37,086 nucleotides of DNA from a virus. A model generated the notes under the pieces. That model made no database searches, had not been told where the DNA came from, and worked only from the letters and a program-made list of their open reading frames with translations. The stretch is from positions 1 to 37,086 of the IMG/VR virus record IMGVR_UViG_3300021517_000013, one strand, 5' to 3'. Shown piece by piece: positions 22,750 to 31,158 of the stretch. The position numbers and the translations under genes were made by a program. How positions within the stretch are numbered: position 1 is the first letter of the stretch; the number at the start of each line of letters is the position of its first letter.

Positions 22750-23934
22750 TCAGACCTCCTGTAACGGCAGTATGTCGCCGACCTTTCGCTCTGGTAAGGG
22801 TTTTTTCTTAATGTCATCAAAAATCTTTTTAAGTTGTTCGGCAGTCTTAGAATAAGTCCACTTCTGAACATACTTACTAGCTTTAGTACCTAATGCTCTG
22901 GCTTCGTCTGGATGCTCAATGCACCACCTCATTTGCTTACGGATGTCATCGACATTACATTTCCGCATATAACCAACATTAGTGAGCCGACGATAAATAG
23001 CGGTACACTTTTCAGTCGCTCGGACTCCTAGCATGTAGTTTTTATTAAAATACTCACTTATGCCATGAGCGTTTGGCACAATAGCTGGTAACCCAGTCGC
23101 CATAGCCTCTAATGGTGTAATACCAAAGCCTTCACCACGGCTTGGGAATAGAAAGGCATCAGCCTGTTCACACAACTTAAATAACTCTTGTTCTGGTACC
23201 TTGTCGTAAACAACCTTAATGTTGGGGTATTCGCTCGGTACAATTGGGATTGGTGCGATCTCGCGACTGGTTTTAAGAATCAACTTAATGTGCTTTTCTT
23301 TGACTTTATCAAACTCTTGGTCGAAGGCTTCTAGCACTTCAAAGTGGCCTTTACGAGCATTGAAAGCATCATAGTGTAAAAAGGTAAAGGTATCCCGCTT
23401 TGGTCGCTTAACATACTTAAATACTTTGTCGTTATAGCCTAGTGGTACAACGATTGAATCAACACCAGACTTTTTGAAAGTCTTTTGACACCATTTAGAA
23501 GGCACAATCACTAGATCAGCAGCATGTAAATAATCATACCAATCCTCGGGTATTTTATCGCTTTCAAACATAGTGTAGATGATCTTGTACTTGGTATCGA
23601 GTCGAGTAATACTATGTGGACTATGATAGAGCAACCCAATGTCTTGTTCGGTGTAGTATTCGCTAACTGGTACACCGGCCCATTCTAAAGCTTCAATTAA
23701 ATGTTTACTACTCATACCATAGCCGTCAGCACCACCACGCTCACTAACTGAAACTAAATAAAGCGACTCTTTGTAGCTTAGATCACCACTCATTTTAGCG
23801 TGTTCTAAGATTCGTCGCTCTCGGTACTCTCGTTCTTCTTGTTCAGTTGCTTTTCTGAAACCAGGCTGTTGTAGCCAATGTTCCCAATTTTCGTCTAGTT
23901 CAACGTATCTGCCAGTGGGGTTTACAAGTAGCAT
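22750..23934 (-). CDS. Glycosyltransferase family 4-like, first gene of the sugar island
   Basis: 394 aa. Residues 1-50 form an extra N-terminal segment (MLLVNPTGRYVELDENWEHW) not part of the usual GT4 fold. GT4 features follow: SERGGADGYGMSSKHLIEAL, AADLVIVPSKWCQKTF, FLHYDAFNARKGHFEVLEAF and the Ex7E motif RGEGFGITPLEAMATGLPA (E268, E276). Start ATG 23934 behind AAAAGGAAACAG. A promoter with an 8-bp palindrome lies just upstream (23952-23982). The enzyme is cytosolic by sequence; the substrate is unknown. Confidence 0.88.
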   Translation of the reverse strand: MLLVNPTGRYVELDENWEHWLQQPGFRKATEQEEREYRERRILEHAKMSGDLSYKESLYLVSVSERGGADGYGMSSKHLIEALEWAGVPVSEYYTEQDIGLLYHSPHSITRLDTKYKIIYTMFESDKIPEDWYDYLHAADLVIVPSKWCQKTFKKSGVDSIVVPLGYNDKVFKYVKRPKRDTFTFLHYDAFNARKGHFEVLEAFDQEFDKVKEKHIKLILKTSREIAPIPIVPSEYPNIKVVYDKVPEQELFKLCEQADAFLFPSRGEGFGITPLEAMATGLPAIVPNAHGISEYFNKNYMLGVRATEKCTAIYRRLTNVGYMRKCNVDDIRKQMRWCIEHPDEARALGTKASKYVQKWTYSKTAEQLKKIFDDIKKKPLPERKVGDILPLQEV

Positions 23935-23951
23935 CTGTTTCCTTTTGTTGT

Positions 23952-23982
23952 CATTATTAAGTTAATAATGCACCAAACACAA
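23952..23982 (-). promoter_or_regulatory. Promoter and palindromic operator of the sugar island
   Basis: On the minus strand TTGTGT (23977-23982), a 17-base spacer and TAATAA (23954-23959) form a candidate promoter. A perfect 8-bp inverted repeat, CATTATTA-agt-TAATAATG (23952-23970), covers the -10 and part of the spacer. This is where a repressor would sit, so the island may be regulated separately from the capsid genes, whose terminator lies directly upstream. Confidence 0.5.
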
Positions 23983-24003
23983 ACAAAACACAAGCTTTTT
24001 GTA

Positions 24004-24034
24004 CCACAAAAGCCGCCAGACGGCGGCTCTGTGG
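24004..24034 (-). terminator. Terminator after the major capsid gene
   Basis: On the minus strand AGCCGCC-GTCT-GGCGGCT forms a 7-bp GC-rich stem (24011-24028) with an outer CCACA/TGTGG stem; TTTTG follows the inner stem. It lies 24 bases after the capsid stop and before the sugar island promoter, separating the two transcripts. The short T-run makes it moderate. Confidence 0.65.
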
Positions 24035-24058
24035 AAGTTTTGAGTAGTCGGCTATTGC

Positions 24059-24985
24059 CTAGCTAGATTCTAGCTCTACAACTCTTCGGGTGTCAAGTAT
24101 GCTGGCACCAAACAGAACGTCGAGTGTCAACTGCATACCAAGGGTGTCTTTGTCATAACCCATGGTAGCACGAAGGCCGACGCCAACGTCAGGGTTAGAG
24201 ACTACAGACTGTACTACACCGTGACCGTTACCATCAGTTGGTAGTGGTCGGAATGCCAATACGAAGGCATCTCTGGTGTAAGCCAAGTTATGGTAACGAA
24301 CAGGTGAACCTGAAGTTTGTACGTTCTGGCTTTCGAAAATGTCGAAGCCGTACAGTCGCAAACCGCGACCATCTGAATTACCATCTACCTGATTTGAAGC
24401 TGATCCCATGTTCTGGGCTGTAGTGAATTGAGACTCTTCTAAAAGTTCATTCATTACTGAAGCATCAACGTACAAGTTTTTGCGTTCCAGCCGTGGTACT
24501 TTATTCTCTACAAATCGTTTGCGTAGATTCAAAAGTGCAGTGATCTTGCTTGCTGTTGAAGTTGCGTCAAAAGTTATAGTGTTAGTAATACTTGGGTGCA
24601 AGCCAGCAATGTAGGTTTCCACTTTTTCAGCCAGTGCAATTGCACCATCTTCAGCATACCCCATAAGGGTATCCTGGTTTTGCAGCACTTTAGTTACGTC
24701 GTCAAGTTGGAATGAGACTTCGAAGTGCTGATTAAGAGTAACCGATACATTAGTTGCTGTTGGGTTTTGGAGGGTAACTGCCGATCCTTGTACCTTCGCA
24801 TTTGCCGATACAGCACCACGTTTTGGAACCTGGATGGTTTGGCCAAAAGTGCTAGTAGCATAGTCGAAGTCACGAGCTACAGTTCTTGCAAGATTCATGT
24901 AACTGGCAAATCGACCAAGTGCTTTCTGGGCAACGATGGTAGGAATGAGTACGGCATTAGTAGTGTTGTTTAATACATCTGCCAT
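24059..24985 (-). CDS. Major capsid protein (P22 coat-like HK97 fold)
   Basis: 308 aa. The N-terminal part, LARTVARDFDYATSTFGQTI followed by VPKRG and HFEVSFQLDDVTKVLQ, then GYAEDGAIALAEKVETYIAG, matches P22 coat-like capsid proteins with the HK97 fold. The C-terminal part has YGFDIFESQNVQTSG, AYTRDAFVLAFRPLP and GVGLRATMGYDKDTLGMQLT, also typical. It follows the scaffold gene by 30 bases, has AAAGGAA upstream, and ends at a strong hairpin. No decoration or protease domain is fused, and no separate head protease is visible. Confidence 0.88.
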   Translation of the reverse strand: MADVLNNTTNAVLIPTIVAQKALGRFASYMNLARTVARDFDYATSTFGQTIQVPKRGAVSANAKVQGSAVTLQNPTATNVSVTLNQHFEVSFQLDDVTKVLQNQDTLMGYAEDGAIALAEKVETYIAGLHPSITNTITFDATSTASKITALLNLRKRFVENKVPRLERKNLYVDASVMNELLEESQFTTAQNMGSASNQVDGNSDGRGLRLYGFDIFESQNVQTSGSPVRYHNLAYTRDAFVLAFRPLPTDGNGHGVVQSVVSNPDVGVGLRATMGYDKDTLGMQLTLDVLFGASILDTRRVVELESS

Positions 24986-25014
24986 GATGTTAAATTCCTT
25001 TGATTAGTTGATTG

Positions 25015-25707
25015 TTATTTAACTTCGAGATCGTTTTCAATCAAACCTAACCGTAGTGCCTCTAAGATGTCCTTTTCATTCTCCTGATAAAACTTAGGGT
25101 CTTGAAGTTGGGACGCCTTATAGCGTTTGGTGCCTTGTTCTGTTTGAGTATTGCTAGGGTTGCTCGGACTGCCGATTTTTGATGGCCCGTCTTCGGAGAC
25201 AAGGTAGGGCTTATTTTTGACTAGCTTATTCAAAGCGTCATCGATACCCTCTACCTGGCCGTCTTTGATGGTAATACCACTTCGGTCGATCAGTGTAGTA
25301 GCAGCCTCTAAATCAATAATCTTGAGTGCAGCCGCTTTTGCCTGAATTGCATTCTGTATAGCCATGGTTGCAATCTTACCTTCCAACTCTTCGTTTTTAG
25401 ACTTGTATTTATTAGCAAGCTCTTCGAACTTCTTGTTTTCGGATAATGATTTTTCCTCGGCTTCACTAGCTGCCTTTTCCAGCGAGTCGGCTTTTTTAGC
25501 ACGGTCACTTAGAGACTTAAAACGACTATGTTTGTATAAACGTTCATCGCCATAGATTTTTTCAAAGTCCTCATCGCTTAGTTTCGATGGGTCGAAGGCA
25601 TCACTGCCTGTTGGTGCCTCAGACTGTTTAGTGTCTTTTGGCTGATCGCCAGTTTTTTCCGAGCCTGACTCGTTTGGATCATTACTATTGTTTGCCTCAT
25701 CGGCCAT
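25015..25707 (-). CDS. Capsid scaffolding protein
   Basis: 230 aa, acidic and low in hydrophobic residues. The first 45 residues are disordered (NSNDPNESGSEKTGDQPKDT). A long coiled coil follows at about 70-130 (ADSLEKAASEAEEKSLSENK, KNEELEGKIATMAIQNAIQ). The C-terminal basic helix (KRYKASQLQDPKFYQENE) is the part that usually binds coat protein. The chosen start is ATG 25707 because GGAGGG lies 7 bases upstream; a longer frame to 25800 lacks a ribosome site and would add a Cys-rich hydrophobic stretch. Its place before the coat gene is standard. Confidence 0.82.
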   Translation of the reverse strand: MADEANNSNDPNESGSEKTGDQPKDTKQSEAPTGSDAFDPSKLSDEDFEKIYGDERLYKHSRFKSLSDRAKKADSLEKAASEAEEKSLSENKKFEELANKYKSKNEELEGKIATMAIQNAIQAKAAALKIIDLEAATTLIDRSGITIKDGQVEGIDDALNKLVKNKPYLVSEDGPSKIGSPSNPSNTQTEQGTKRYKASQLQDPKFYQENEKDILEALRLGLIENDLEVK

Positions 25708-25989
25708 AATTTCCCTCCACTTTTTTACATGGTTTGTGCCCAAGATTAGGGTTATTATCATTGTGCAACAAGCTAAAGAATTTTGCAAATCAGAACACAA
25801 TAATTACTCTTTAATTATTACTTTATTACTCCCCTCCCCTATTGCCATGTGTCACAGTGTTACAGGTTAGCCACCACCACTCCCCTATCGGGGAAGTGTA
25901 GGCTTTTTTTGGGTTTTTAATCTGGTAAACCGAACAGGGAGTAAACATAGACACACTACACCATCGGGGGAGTGGGTAAGTCAAGTGTC
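25708..25989. other. 282-base noncoding stretch between packaging and capsid genes
   Basis: No gene is supported here. It holds a plus-strand intrinsic terminator (25878-25910), a 12-base near-repeat ATCGGGG(G/A)AGTG at 25887-25898 and 25963-25974, and AT-rich DNA (about 25745-25840) with several weak -35/-10 pairs on the minus strand, for example TTGTTG-N17-TAATCT, that could drive scaffold and capsid. TTGCAA-N16-TACTCT on the plus strand could start a short RNA ending at the terminator. Confidence 0.5.
25878..25910 (+). terminator. Plus-strand intrinsic terminator
   Basis: CAC-T-CCCC pairs with GGGG-A-(A)-GTG around a TATC loop, an 8-bp stem with one bulged A, followed 5 bases later by seven T residues on the plus strand. 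No plus-strand gene leads to it. It may end a small antisense RNA or stop antisense read-through. Confidence 0.55.
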
Positions 25990-27726
25990 TTAACGACCGA
26001 AGGCAGCATTGGTACGTTGTCGCAATTGCTCAACAAGTGGGTTCTTGCCGGTCTTGCCGGAGTAGGTAGCCATAAGCCCCATAATGTCAGCTTCGCTTGG
26101 ATTCCGTTTGTAGCGAGATTGGAAATCATCTATCACAAAGCCTTTAAATTGTTGTTCAGAAATCTTACCTTGCTGGAATAAGTTAGCTTGATTATCGATT
26201 ACCCTAGACGTGAATGGCCGCTGGGCCGCATTGGCAGCATTCTTGTGTAAGTTGGTAGTTAATTGTTCGGCCTGGGTGTAGCTCATCTTGCCTTGAGCGA
26301 TAGATTTTTCGGCCGCCGTTAGTGCCTTGTTTTGTTGTAAGAATTGTAATTCGCCGGTCGTAAGAACTTTGCCTTTGGGGTCTAATACGTCAAAGTCTTT
26401 TGTAACATGATAGCCTTGTTGGGCTAACTTATCACTCAATGCACCACTCTTAACCGCCTGTTGCGTCCAAGTATCGTATTTGCCTTTAGGGAGTTTATCT
26501 TTATTAAAGTCGTAATGGTAGTAGCCTTTTTTGGTTGTATCCCAGCCGTGATTCAACGCAGCCAGTTCGGGGTTAATTGGGTTCACAGTGTGCTTACAAT
26601 TTGGATGAAACAGGCCAGTCGATACAGCCTCTTCATAAGACGGGTAACCGTCAGTGGCACCAGTCATTGTTAAGATTCTACCCTCCCAGATTCGGCAAGC
26701 CTCGTGAGTTGATCGGTTCTGTGAAACTTGTACCAAGTCTTGCTTGTTCTCAAGCATCTTATTAACCAGACCGGTGTTACGAGCTTCGGCCATCTTAGTT
26801 CTAACTAACATGCTAGAATAGCGGTCTATAGTCCAAGTACGCCCCGCCCGGTCTTTAAGGGCCGTTAGCCCCTGTTCTCTAATTAAACCTTTGACTGATT
26901 GTACTATCTGTGGTCTAGTAGCACCGGTAATTACACCTTCAGCAATCTTGGCCCTGACCTCACGTTGAAAGGCGATGTTTGTAAGGTTGCGAGTCGAGCG
27001 ACCTACACCACTAATAGCCTCTGCAAACCGCTTAGATGTGTCGTCGACTAATGCTTCAACCATTTGACGATTCTGGGTGGTAAATAGAGTCCGGATTGGT
27101 AGGGTAGGAGTTTTGGATACCAAGGTTTTATCAAACACAGCAATACCAGCCTTATCATCGAAGCCATCAGCTCCAGCAATAGCTTTATAGCCGTTTACCT
27201 TTGCCCACTTCGGAATGGCTGTATGGTAGTCTTCGCCAGGGTAAGCCTTAATAACCCGATGGATTAGTTTATCATAATCAGCATCAGTATTAATCCTAAG
27301 TATCTCGGCTTTGTTGTATAAGCTTAGATAAACTTTATCAACCTTATCGCCAAATAGCTTGGCTGTTTTCTTATTAGGTGTAATGTAAAAGCCACTACCA
27401 AAGATGTCGCCGCCTAATCCACCATAAGTGCCGGCCCCTCCACCACCGCCGTGGTAGAAGGGATTACTAACTAATTGTTTATGCATGTTATCAATAGCTT
27501 CTTTCATACCAGCTTTGTAAGCTGCTGGTATCTCTTTTTGAATCCATGCAGTAGTTTCAGCCCCAAGTCGCTTTAGCTCTTGGTCAATGTAGGCTAGGGT
27601 CTGGACTCGATAAAACTTACCAAAGTCAGTGGCTTTATCGATCTCACTTAGGATGTTATTATACGTTGTTTGGTACAACTTAATCAGTCGATTAGCCGCT
27701 TGCTGATCGTAGGGCGGCGTAGCCAT
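25990..27726 (-). CDS. Minor head protein with inserted ADP-ribosyltransferase-like domain
   Basis: 578 aa. The flanks belong to the minor capsid (Mu F / SPP1 gp7 / min_cap2) type: helical N-terminus 1-85, and about 210-430 with SMLVRTKMAEARNTGLVNKM, NRSTHEACRIWEGRILTMTG and TGLFHPNCKHTVNPI. Residues about 88-205 look like an inserted ART domain: YHGG (Y91-H92), GSGFYITPNKKTAKLFGD (Y114), VDKVYLSLYNKAEILRI and GIAVFDKTLV. The catalytic Glu usually placed before VVFD is Gly here (G193), so activity is uncertain. The C-terminal 140 residues are an additional helical region. gp7-type proteins travel with the DNA, so the insert could act in the host cell early. Confidence 0.8.
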   Translation of the reverse strand: MATPPYDQQAANRLIKLYQTTYNNILSEIDKATDFGKFYRVQTLAYIDQELKRLGAETTAWIQKEIPAAYKAGMKEAIDNMHKQLVSNPFYHGGGGGAGTYGGLGGDIFGSGFYITPNKKTAKLFGDKVDKVYLSLYNKAEILRINTDADYDKLIHRVIKAYPGEDYHTAIPKWAKVNGYKAIAGADGFDDKAGIAVFDKTLVSKTPTLPIRTLFTTQNRQMVEALVDDTSKRFAEAISGVGRSTRNLTNIAFQREVRAKIAEGVITGATRPQIVQSVKGLIREQGLTALKDRAGRTWTIDRYSSMLVRTKMAEARNTGLVNKMLENKQDLVQVSQNRSTHEACRIWEGRILTMTGATDGYPSYEEAVSTGLFHPNCKHTVNPINPELAALNHGWDTTKKGYYHYDFNKDKLPKGKYDTWTQQAVKSGALSDKLAQQGYHVTKDFDVLDPKGKVLTTGELQFLQQNKALTAAEKSIAQGKMSYTQAEQLTTNLHKNAANAAQRPFTSRVIDNQANLFQQGKISEQQFKGFVIDDFQSRYKRNPSEADIMGLMATYSGKTGKNPLVEQLRQRTNAAFGR

Positions 27727-29198
27727 TATTCAACTCCGTTACTTGCTTCGTCTTGTTTATCGTCTTCTGGCGAGAATACCCCAGCACTAGGCAAACTAAC
27801 GGCCGATTCTTCTTTAATCTCCTTGGCTTTGAGCTGGGCCGTGTCTTCGTCAACGTTATCCAGCCTCATAATACTATCAACTATACTTTGGTTGCCAGTA
27901 GTGATTCGGATTTGTTCCTCTTCAATAGCTTCCTTGTCATCGATCGGTAAACCATCTTGCCAGATAATTTCGGGCCAGACAGGTTCATTCTTGAGTTTAA
28001 GTGAATAATCACCTTTTTTCTGGTCATAAACACCAATACTATTGGCCTTAGCAAATAGTTGGGCTGTATGTAATACTTCTTTTAAAGCAACGTCATAGTA
28101 CAAACGTTTGCGGGCTACCTTGGCGATAGTACGCATTAATCGCAGTTTAAGAGCACGGCCACTATCATTCTGACCTTTGCCCATACCAAAAGCATCAGGA
28201 CTGGTTTCAGAGAACATGTACAGAAATTCGATCAGTTTCTCGATGTGCTTAAAATTGCTCTCTAAACTAGCATTCCAAACAATGTATTCCGGTTTAGCTT
28301 GAGCACCAGTTCCACCGTCTGGGATCTCAAACATGTTAAAAGCTTCTTTTTTAACCTTGCCACTCTCATCAAGTACACCTTGAGGCAAAGCCAAAATTGG
28401 GTCACTGTGCTTATCTAAAATGTTTTCGGTCTTAGTCATACGGTTATTGACCGCATAGAATAAACTGTTTAGATCAGAATAATCATCATAGCCAAAATAA
28501 CGTGAGCCATCTCGCCAATTAGGAATGTGGATTACTAATGGTTTGTCGATACCGGTTATTTCAACTTCTTTAACCTCGGAGTCCTGTAGTAGTTCAAGAC
28601 CGACCTCGGCCTTAATGTCCTCGCCTTCTAATAAATAAAGTTTATTCTCAATCCTACCTGGGAAGTGGATCTCTTTTCGTAGATACTCTTTAGTACCAAT
28701 CTTTATCTTCCAAGCTAGCTCTTGTTCTTCTGGAATCTGTCTGGCATTGTTGGAATCGAGTGTCGGGAAGTAAATACTTGGAGTAATGTCTTCAATAATT
28801 ACAGTCGGTTTTTTATCGCCGGGGTTTAGCTTGCCCATTCGAATCTTAAATAAAGCATCACCGTGCCGTGAGTTCGCTAAAGCACTCTCATAGTTTTGAG
28901 CGTGTAGTTTATTCTGTTGTACCAAAGCATCAACGAAGCCTTGATCGCCGTCGTCAACTTTGACTTTGATAGGCTCGCTAAAAAGCAAGTCTGCACACAC
29001 CTTGGAAATTAATCCGGCAAAATTACCTACCACATACTTTAGCATAGCGTAGTGGCGATTGTAATGGTGGCTGTCTACCTTTTGCTGGAAAGCATCAAAA
29101 TGACGACCTTCGAAGAGCTTGTCATTAAAGCTATAACGCTCTAGTCTAGGCTTGGCATCATCGTAAGGAAATTTAGTTAAATCCTGTTTTTCACTCAT
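27726..29198 (-). CDS. Portal protein
   Basis: 490 aa. It fits the SPP1 gp6-like portal family: NRHYAMLKYVVGNFAGLISK, ADLLFSEPIKVKVDD, then ENILDKHSDPILALPQG and DGGTGAQAKPEYIVWNASLE, with the long stem helix FKHIEKLIEFLYMFSETSPD and DSGRALKLRLMRTIAKVARK. The acidic C-terminus (EDDKQDEASNGVE) is disordered. It lies between TerL and the minor head protein. No ribosome site precedes the ATG; TGCTATCAT lies exactly 6 bases upstream, predicting a leaderless mRNA. Twelve copies should form the DNA channel. Confidence 0.9.
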   Translation of the reverse strand: MSEKQDLTKFPYDDAKPRLERYSFNDKLFEGRHFDAFQQKVDSHHYNRHYAMLKYVVGNFAGLISKVCADLLFSEPIKVKVDDGDQGFVDALVQQNKLHAQNYESALANSRHGDALFKIRMGKLNPGDKKPTVIIEDITPSIYFPTLDSNNARQIPEEQELAWKIKIGTKEYLRKEIHFPGRIENKLYLLEGEDIKAEVGLELLQDSEVKEVEITGIDKPLVIHIPNWRDGSRYFGYDDYSDLNSLFYAVNNRMTKTENILDKHSDPILALPQGVLDESGKVKKEAFNMFEIPDGGTGAQAKPEYIVWNASLESNFKHIEKLIEFLYMFSETSPDAFGMGKGQNDSGRALKLRLMRTIAKVARKRLYYDVALKEVLHTAQLFAKANSIGVYDQKKGDYSLKLKNEPVWPEIIWQDGLPIDDKEAIEEEQIRITTGNQSIVDSIMRLDNVDEDTAQLKAKEIKEESAVSLPSAGVFSPEDDKQDEASNGVE

Positions 29199-29204
29199 AG
29201 GTTA

Positions 29205-29213
29205 ATGATAGCA
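29205..29213 (-). promoter_or_regulatory. Extended -10 (TGCTATCAT) 6 bases before portal ATG; leaderless
   Basis: TATCAT preceded by TGC, then TAACCT and the ATG at 29198. No -35 match and no ribosome site. It sits just after the TerL stop and would let portal be transcribed independently of the terminase genes. Confidence 0.55.
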
Positions 29214-29216
29214 TTT

Positions 29217-30734
29217 TCAAAAGCCAGGCGGTTTATTCTTGAAAGTCCTAATGTTTGATCGCATGGTTACGTCTTCGGCGGCCATCATAAAGGCATCAAA
29301 CATGTCGTCATGGTTACCTTGGGGGAATTGTACCACTTCGTCTAGAAAGGCGTTTAATAGTGGGTGGTCGACTCTAATGTGGATTAAGTTGCCGGCAAAA
29401 CTAGCTGATTGAACAATAGCTCGGCGTACCTTATCTTTGTCCGGTCGATAGGCAACAGTTGGTGCGTAGATGTTACGTTCCGCCCCAACTCTATTAATAA
29501 GTTGTTGTAAGCCTTGTTGATAGGCGACAGATTCAACTTTAATTCGATCATGCCTCCATTCTTGATGCTTGTCTAGCACAATACCGACTTGGACTAACGG
29601 GTCGGATTCTCTTACTCGATGGTAGTCTAAGATCCAGATGTGACCATTGTCTCTAGCAATACCAATCGTAACCATAGCCCACCAATCGGCCGTCGATTTT
29701 TCCGAAATTGCCGGATCAACCGCACCAATTATCATCTTGAATTTATCTCTTAAAAAGCTGTTGGTTATTTCGGCTTGGTCAACCTGTGGGTTCTCTGTAT
29801 GATACTGGTTGAGTAATTCTTGCAAATTAAAGCGTTGGTTGAGCCACTCTGGCTTAATGATTTGGTCTTCGTCGCTAATCGGGCTGTTCTGCATTTCTTG
29901 ACTAAATGAGACTGGCCCTATATAGCGTTCACTGTTGGGGGTATCTCGCATCGCCACCAGTTCTTCGTAACTAAAGCGCTCTGGCCAAAGGCTTTTATTA
30001 TCATCGGAAATGGCTTGATACTTCTTAGCATGCCAACCTTTGAATTCGTCTTTTAGTTGAATAGCATTGGTAAGTAGGCTGTCTCGATGTAGTGTAGTGC
30101 CAATCATAACAACCTCACCATTCTTTGCCAGAGCGGGGAGTACCGACATTTTAAGCCAGTTGCGTAGCTTCTTACGTCGCTCAATACTCATAACTAATTG
30201 GTCGTTTTCGAGATCATCAATAATAATTAGATCAGGCCGATAAGAACGAAACTTAATACCGCGGATCTTCATACCAGCACCTCGGGCCATAATTCTAACC
30301 CGGGCATTCGGAGCATCAATCTCAATGTCTTCTTGAGTCCACTTGTCGGTAACAACCTCGCCGTACAACCACCGTATTAATTCGTTTGATTCCATCTCCT
30401 GTTTGAAGGCATCGAGTAGCATAGTAGATTGGGTATGAGTATCACTAATTAAAACAATAAAATTCTTTTTGTTATGTAATACTACCCACGATAAATAAAC
30501 TAAATCGGTTATAGTGGATTTTGAAAAGCCACGGGGTGCAGCAATTACCTTGTTGCCTCTTAGCTCAGTAAACATCGTATAAATCTCTTTATGAAATTCT
30601 GGTACCTGGGATTCTATGTGTTGCTTAAACAGGTAGCTGAAAGCGACTATGTTTTCAGGCTCACTGAAATAGTCTCTAATCAGCTTTGGGTTCTGTTTGG
30701 CCTTTTGTTGTATTAGGCTTTTTAGATTGCTCAT
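29217..30734 (-). CDS. terL: Terminase large subunit
   Basis: 505 aa. ATPase: Walker A-like APRGFSKST at 66-74, Walker B LIIIDDLE at 169-176, and the coupling motif IGTT at 211-214. Nuclease: IGAVDPAISEKSTADWW with the first acidic residue and GNHDDMFDAFMMA near the C-terminus with the last. These are the two standard domains, giving a motor that cuts and pumps DNA through the portal. The start overlaps TerS by 59 bases; the ribosome site is weak, so coupling with TerS translation is likely. The packaging strategy (cos or pac) cannot be told by eye. Confidence 0.95.
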   Translation of the reverse strand: MSNLKSLIQQKAKQNPKLIRDYFSEPENIVAFSYLFKQHIESQVPEFHKEIYTMFTELRGNKVIAAPRGFSKSTITDLVYLSWVVLHNKKNFIVLISDTHTQSTMLLDAFKQEMESNELIRWLYGEVVTDKWTQEDIEIDAPNARVRIMARGAGMKIRGIKFRSYRPDLIIIDDLENDQLVMSIERRKKLRNWLKMSVLPALAKNGEVVMIGTTLHRDSLLTNAIQLKDEFKGWHAKKYQAISDDNKSLWPERFSYEELVAMRDTPNSERYIGPVSFSQEMQNSPISDEDQIIKPEWLNQRFNLQELLNQYHTENPQVDQAEITNSFLRDKFKMIIGAVDPAISEKSTADWWAMVTIGIARDNGHIWILDYHRVRESDPLVQVGIVLDKHQEWRHDRIKVESVAYQQGLQQLINRVGAERNIYAPTVAYRPDKDKVRRAIVQSASFAGNLIHIRVDHPLLNAFLDEVVQFPQGNHDDMFDAFMMAAEDVTMRSNIRTFKNKPPGF

Positions 30735-31158
30735 GGCTCGCTATTATGTCAGACAATCGTTCTTGTTCGTCATTGTCTGGTTCTGGTAGTTCGTGTTTAA
30801 CTTCTTGTTTCGTAGAAAACTCGTCTCGGTTCTTGTGTGCCAACCACCATGTGGCACTTTTAGCATTGCCCTTTTGGATTGATGCGACCACCACTCGTCT
30901 CGATAACATCGACGGAAATTCCTTGGCTTTAGTCATTTCCTCGTTAAACTGTTGATCGCTTTTCATTCGGTTATAATAAGCGTCGTCACTAATGCCGGCT
31001 TGTAAACAAGCTTGAGTTATGTTCAAGCCATTCTGGAAAGCCGCAACCAGTTTGGCGGTTACTTTGTTGGTCGTAACTGGTGGTCTACCGCCTGGGTGCT
31101 TTCCTTTGGGCTTCTTAGTTCTGGGTCTGGTTGGCGTCTTCTTTTTTGGTGAATTCAT
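30676..31158 (-). CDS. Terminase small subunit
   Basis: 160 aa. The N-terminus is very basic with an AT-hook-like GGRPP (KKPKGKHPGGRPPVTTNK). A helix-turn-helix follows (LNITQACLQAGISDDAYYNR), then an oligomerisation region and an acidic C-terminus (PEPDNDEQERLSDI). Its position directly before TerL and overlap by 59 bases support the call. It should recognise the packaging site and recruit TerL. The ParB-like gene upstream overlaps it by 44 bases. Confidence 0.85.
   Translation of the reverse strand: MNSPKKKTPTRPRTKKPKGKHPGGRPPVTTNKVTAKLVAAFQNGLNITQACLQAGISDDAYYNRMKSDQQFNEEMTKAKEFPSMLSRRVVVASIQKGNAKSATWWLAHKNRDEFSTKQEVKHELPEPDNDEQERLSDIIASHEQSKKPNTTKGQTEPKAD

Noticed and set aside
22749-22871. 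Longer version of the tiny membrane protein
   Set aside because: The extension runs inside the preceding GT gene in another frame, with no ribosome site. The ATG at 22748 has AGGAGGT.
25708-25800. Longer start for the scaffold gene
   Set aside because: The upstream extension is hydrophobic and Cys-rich, has no ribosome site and would cover the likely promoter. ATG 25707 has GGAGGG.
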